The notes under the pieces were generated by a model, which had not been told where the DNA came from, did no database searches, and saw nothing but the letters and a program-made list of their open reading frames with translations. The translations under genes and the position numbers were made by a program. Of a stretch of DNA of 9,350 nt, positions 7,050 to 9,350 are shown piece by piece. The DNA is from JBCDBY01 sp039182715 (GTDB lineage Bacteria > Planctomycetota > PLA2), in assembly GCA_039182715.1 (NCBI GenBank), contig JBCDBY010000180.1, positions 1 to 9,350 of the forward strand, given 5' to 3'. Numbering within the stretch: the stretch's first letter is position 1; the number at the start of each line of letters is the position of its first letter.

Positions 7050-7079
7050 CCGACGCTCCCGAGCGAGTCCATGGGGAGC
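7050..7079. repeat. Possible eroded third repeat copy with a weak hairpin
   Basis: CCGACGC (7050-7056) followed after 9 nt by AGTCCATGGG (7066-7075) echoes the order found in copy 1 (CCGACGC, 7 nt, AGTCCATGGG at 3531-3540) and copy 2 (AGTCCATGGG at 5312-5321). The remaining parts of the element are missing. GCTCCC (7055-7060) can pair with GGGAGC (7074-7079), giving a weak hairpin in the only gap between two convergent genes. It might help terminate transcription from both sides, but no T-tract is present. Confidence 0.35.
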
Positions 7080-7086
7080 AGTGGGA

Positions 7087-8421
7087 CTACCGTGCACTCG
7101 CCTCGATCCTGTCGCCGGAACGGAGGGAGGCGGGCGGCGCAATCACGACGCGCTCGTCCGCCTCGACCCCACTCCGCACCTCGACCTCCCGATCGTTGGC
7201 CAGCCCCAGCTCGACCTCGACCAGCTCCGCCTTGCCGTCGCGTTCGACGAAGACGCGCCAGACGTCGCCCTGCGTTCGGATGAGCGCCGTGCGCGGCATG
7301 ATCACGACGCCTTCGCGCTCGTCCGTGTAAATGCGCACGCGTACGCGATAGCCCACGCCGAGCGGCGCGTCGGCCTCGTCGGGCCCGAGCGCCACGCGCA
7401 CCGTCACGCGCTGCTCCTCCACGCCGAGGCTGGAGAGCTTCGTCACCGCGCTCGGATAGATCCGTTCCACGGTGCCTTTGCGCGTCGCTTCGCCCATCGC
7501 CTCGCCGAAGATGAGCGTCTCGCGCCCCGGCCGCACCGCGATCGCGTCGCGCGACAGGATCTCGGCCGTGACCTCCAGCGTGCCGAGATCGCCGATGTCG
7601 AGCAGTGCCGTTCCGGCCGGAACAACCTGCTCGTTCTCCAGGTGGCGCGTCAGCACCACGCCGTCGATCGGGGACTTCACCTCCGCGCGGCCGCGATCGC
7701 GCTTCAGCCGCTCCAGCTCCAGCTTCGCCTCCGACAGCTGCGCCTCCAGCGCCTCCGCCCGGATCGCGTTGATGTTGAGCTGCTCCTTCACCAGGTCGGG
7801 GTAGATGTCCATCGCGATCTTGAGCAGCTCCAGCGCCTCCGCGACGAGCTGGTTCACGATCACGCTCACCTTGGCCTGCGCCAGCTCGGTGCGCGCGCGC
7901 TGCACCAGCTGCTCGCTCGCTGCGCCCGAGCGCGCCGCGTCCTCCTGCGCCTTGAGGTACCACGCGGCGAACTCGCGCTGCGCCTCGGTCGCGACGACCC
8001 ACTCCTTCGCCGTCTGCACCACCTTGCCGAACGACTTCGAAACGTCGGCGTATTCGCGCACGGTGAGCTTCTCCAGCGAATCGGAGCGCTGCACGCGAAT
8101 CTCCGCCTGCAGCCGCTCGATGCGCGCCTGCGCCACACCGACCGCGGTGTCGAGGTCGACGACGTCGAGGCGGGCGACGACCTGCCCCTTGGTGACGCGA
8201 TCGCCCGGGCGCAACGTGATGGGAAGGATGCGGCCGCCGACCGGCATGAAAAAGCGGTGCGTGAGCGGAAGCGCCGTGCGCCCGCGCTCCTCCACATAGG
8301 CGCGCAGCGTGCCGCGTCGCGCCTGCGCGACCGGCACCTCGGTGCGCTCCAGTCGGGGTTCCACGATCGCCCACGCGATGAGCGCGAGGGCGACGACGGC
8401 AAAGATGATCTTGCCCTTCAT
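7087..8421 (-). CDS. HlyD/MacA-type periplasmic adaptor of an ABC exporter
   Basis: A 444-residue membrane fusion protein that would link the inner-membrane ABC permease to an outer-membrane channel. An uncleaved N-terminal anchor spans about residues 4-20 (KIIFAVVALALIAWAIV). A first lipoyl half follows (~55-88: GGRILPITLRPGDRVTKGQVVARLD). A long helical hairpin rich in Ala, Glu and Gln runs from ~92 to ~245, and the second lipoyl half is at ~247-277 (VKSPIDGVVLTRHLENEQVVPAGTALLDI). Beta-barrel (~280-370) and membrane-proximal (~372-440) domains complete the usual order. ATG at 8421 is selected because AAGGAG stands just upstream and the anchor begins at once; the frame is open much further upstream, but only as an out-of-frame reading of the permease. 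It starts 2 nt after the permease stop, so the two are probably translationally coupled. The substrate is unknown; macrolide, lipid or peptide export are all possible for this family. Confidence 0.93.
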   Translation of the reverse strand: MKGKIIFAVVALALIAWAIVEPRLERTEVPVAQARRGTLRAYVEERGRTALPLTHRFFMPVGGRILPITLRPGDRVTKGQVVARLDVVDLDTAVGVAQARIERLQAEIRVQRSDSLEKLTVREYADVSKSFGKVVQTAKEWVVATEAQREFAAWYLKAQEDAARSGAASEQLVQRARTELAQAKVSVIVNQLVAEALELLKIAMDIYPDLVKEQLNINAIRAEALEAQLSEAKLELERLKRDRGRAEVKSPIDGVVLTRHLENEQVVPAGTALLDIGDLGTLEVTAEILSRDAIAVRPGRETLIFGEAMGEATRKGTVERIYPSAVTKLSSLGVEEQRVTVRVALGPDEADAPLGVGYRVRVRIYTDEREGVVIMPRTALIRTQGDVWRVFVERDGKAELVEVELGLANDREVEVRSGVEADERVVIAPPASLRSGDRIEASAR

Positions 8422-8423
8422 GA

Positions 8424-9350
8424 CTACTCCTTGGCCCCCAGTTCGAGAAGCCAGGCCATCGCGCGGATGTCGCGCGCCACCACCCACTGCGCCAGCAGCA
8501 CGAAGGCGGGCGCGAGCAGGATGGTCCAGACGTAGGACGACGGATGAATGATGCACGGCATCGCGAACAGGTCGTTCTGGTTCTGCTGCGCGAGCGACGC
8601 CAGGATCGCGTAGCCGATCGGCAGCCCCAGGAGCGTGCCGGTCATGGTGAGCACCATGCTTTGCCGCAGGAACATGGCGGAGATCTCGCCCGGCTCGTAG
8701 CCGAGCGCGCGAAAGGTCGCGATCTCGCGCCGCCGCTCCGCCAGCGCAACGAGCGAACTGTTGAGCACCGACCCGAAGAAGATCACACCCGCAAACAGGA
8801 CGATGATCCAGGTGACCGCATCGAGCTTGGAGATGAATTCGCGCTCGAGCCGCTCGCGATCCTCCGCGACGGCGCTGATGCCCTCGACGTCGGGATAGCG
8901 TTTGAGGTCGCGCAGGAAGCTGCGCCGCTGCGCGGAGTCCTGCGCCGCCGTCATCTGGATCGAGGAGACGTTGGCCTCCGCGCCCAGCAACCGGTTGAGC
9001 CACGCGCGGTCGGCGTAGACGCCGAGGCCGACGAGGCTCTGGATGACGCGCCCCACCGGAACCTCGTACTCGCGCTGTTCGCCGCGCACCGGACGGAATC
9101 GCACGGTGTCGCCCTCCCGCACGCCCAGCAGCTCGGCGAGCCGCACGGGGAGCAGGACGCCGCTCTCCGGGAGCGGTACCGCGCGCCCGTCGTCGTCGTG
9201 CGGGACCGTCATGGTGGCGCCGCGGTCCACGCCGGTGATCGCGCTGCGCTTGCGGGCCGCGCCGTGCGTAAAGGTGCCGGCGACGACAAAGAGCGGCTCG
9301 GCCGTCTCGATCCCGAGCAGCCGTCTCGTGTCGTCCGCGGCCGCGACCGA
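8424..9350 (-). CDS. FtsX-family ABC transporter permease, N-terminus outside the window
   Basis: The frame is open from the right edge to the stop at 8424, giving 308 visible residues; the start is beyond 9350. A GTG at 9230 is in frame but the coding sequence clearly continues through it (upstream residues include LLGIETAEPLFVVAG), so it is not taken as the start. The visible part holds a large extracytoplasmic domain (residues 1 to ~175), then a first membrane helix (~179-202, VTWIIVLFAGVIFFGSVLNS), the cytoplasmic motif ERRREIATFRALGYEPGEI typical of FtsX/MacB/LolC permeases, a second helix (~232-253) and a third (~272-292). It belongs to an inner-membrane mechanotransmission-type ABC exporter. 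It is followed 2 nt later by the adaptor gene. The N-terminal helix or helices and the ATPase subunit are expected further upstream on the minus strand, outside the window. Confidence 0.93.
   Translation of the reverse strand, partial: SVAAADDTRRLLGIETAEPLFVVAGTFTHGAARKRSAITGVDRGATMTVPHDDDGRAVPLPESGVLLPVRLAELLGVREGDTVRFRPVRGEQREYEVPVGRVIQSLVGLGVYADRAWLNRLLGAEANVSSIQMTAAQDSAQRRSFLRDLKRYPDVEGISAVAEDRERLEREFISKLDAVTWIIVLFAGVIFFGSVLNSSLVALAERRREIATFRALGYEPGEISAMFLRQSMVLTMTGTLLGLPIGYAILASLAQQNQNDLFAMPCIIHPSSYVWTILLAPAFVLLAQWVVARDIRAMAWLLELGAKE
8427..8432 (-). promoter_or_regulatory. Adaptor ribosome binding site inside the permease 3' end
   Basis: On the minus strand, AAGGAG forms the last two sense codons of the permease and lies 5 nt before the adaptor ATG at 8421. 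This supports coupled translation and decides the adaptor start. Confidence 0.8.

Noticed and set aside
5367..7142. Minus-strand open frame opposite paralog 2
   Set aside because: Antisense shadow of the propeller motifs, full of valine-aspartate runs that mirror them.
6934..8535. Long plus-strand open frame opposite the adaptor gene
   Set aside because: Leu/Arg/His-rich mirror of a Gln/Glu-rich coiled coil; the minus-strand frame shows a full adaptor domain order.
8422..9003. Upstream extension of the adaptor frame to 9003
   Set aside because: It reads the permease gene out of frame; the adaptor has its own ribosome site and membrane anchor at 8421.

Overview
The window is GC-rich DNA from what looks like a Gram-negative bacterium. 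It carries two lipoproteins with a lipobox, a periplasmic adaptor subunit of an envelope transporter, and a PPK1-type polyphosphate kinase. Lipoproteins with FG-GAP/VCBS propellers, a GAF-type hybrid kinase and this base composition would fit a Planctomycetota-, Myxococcota- or Proteobacteria-like environmental lineage. No marker here settles the taxon.

Layout, left to right. (1) Bases 1-210 are an almost perfect foldback palindrome made from ppk sequence. Its right arm runs into the in-frame C-terminal two thirds of ppk (to 1626) and carries a one-base deletion that the left arm lacks. This looks like a foldback artefact at a contig edge. (2) A short spacer with a 7-nt tandem repeat precedes a soluble hybrid histidine kinase, GAF-HisKA-HATPase-REC (1741-3447). 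(3) Next comes the most unusual part: two paralogous lipoprotein genes (3716-5182 and 5523-7034), each with an Ig-like N-terminal domain and seven calcium-type DxDGDxD repeats that predict a seven-bladed propeller. Each gene is preceded by a copy of the same ~150-bp inverted-repeat element, a shared leader block and an identically spaced strong ribosome binding site. A possible eroded third copy of the element follows the second gene. (4) On the minus strand, converging on the lipoprotein genes, is a two-gene ABC efflux/export operon: an FtsX-type permease (cut by the right edge) followed 2 nt later by a HlyD/MacA-type adaptor (7087-8421).

How they may work together: the adaptor and permease are clearly one operon, and an ATPase gene is expected outside the window. 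The two propeller lipoproteins arose by duplication of a repeat + leader + gene unit. The kinase has no visible cognate output gene, and its link to ppk is only adjacency. The feature most worth following is the lipoprotein/repeat cassette. I see no CRISPR array, tRNA, rRNA or transposase gene.
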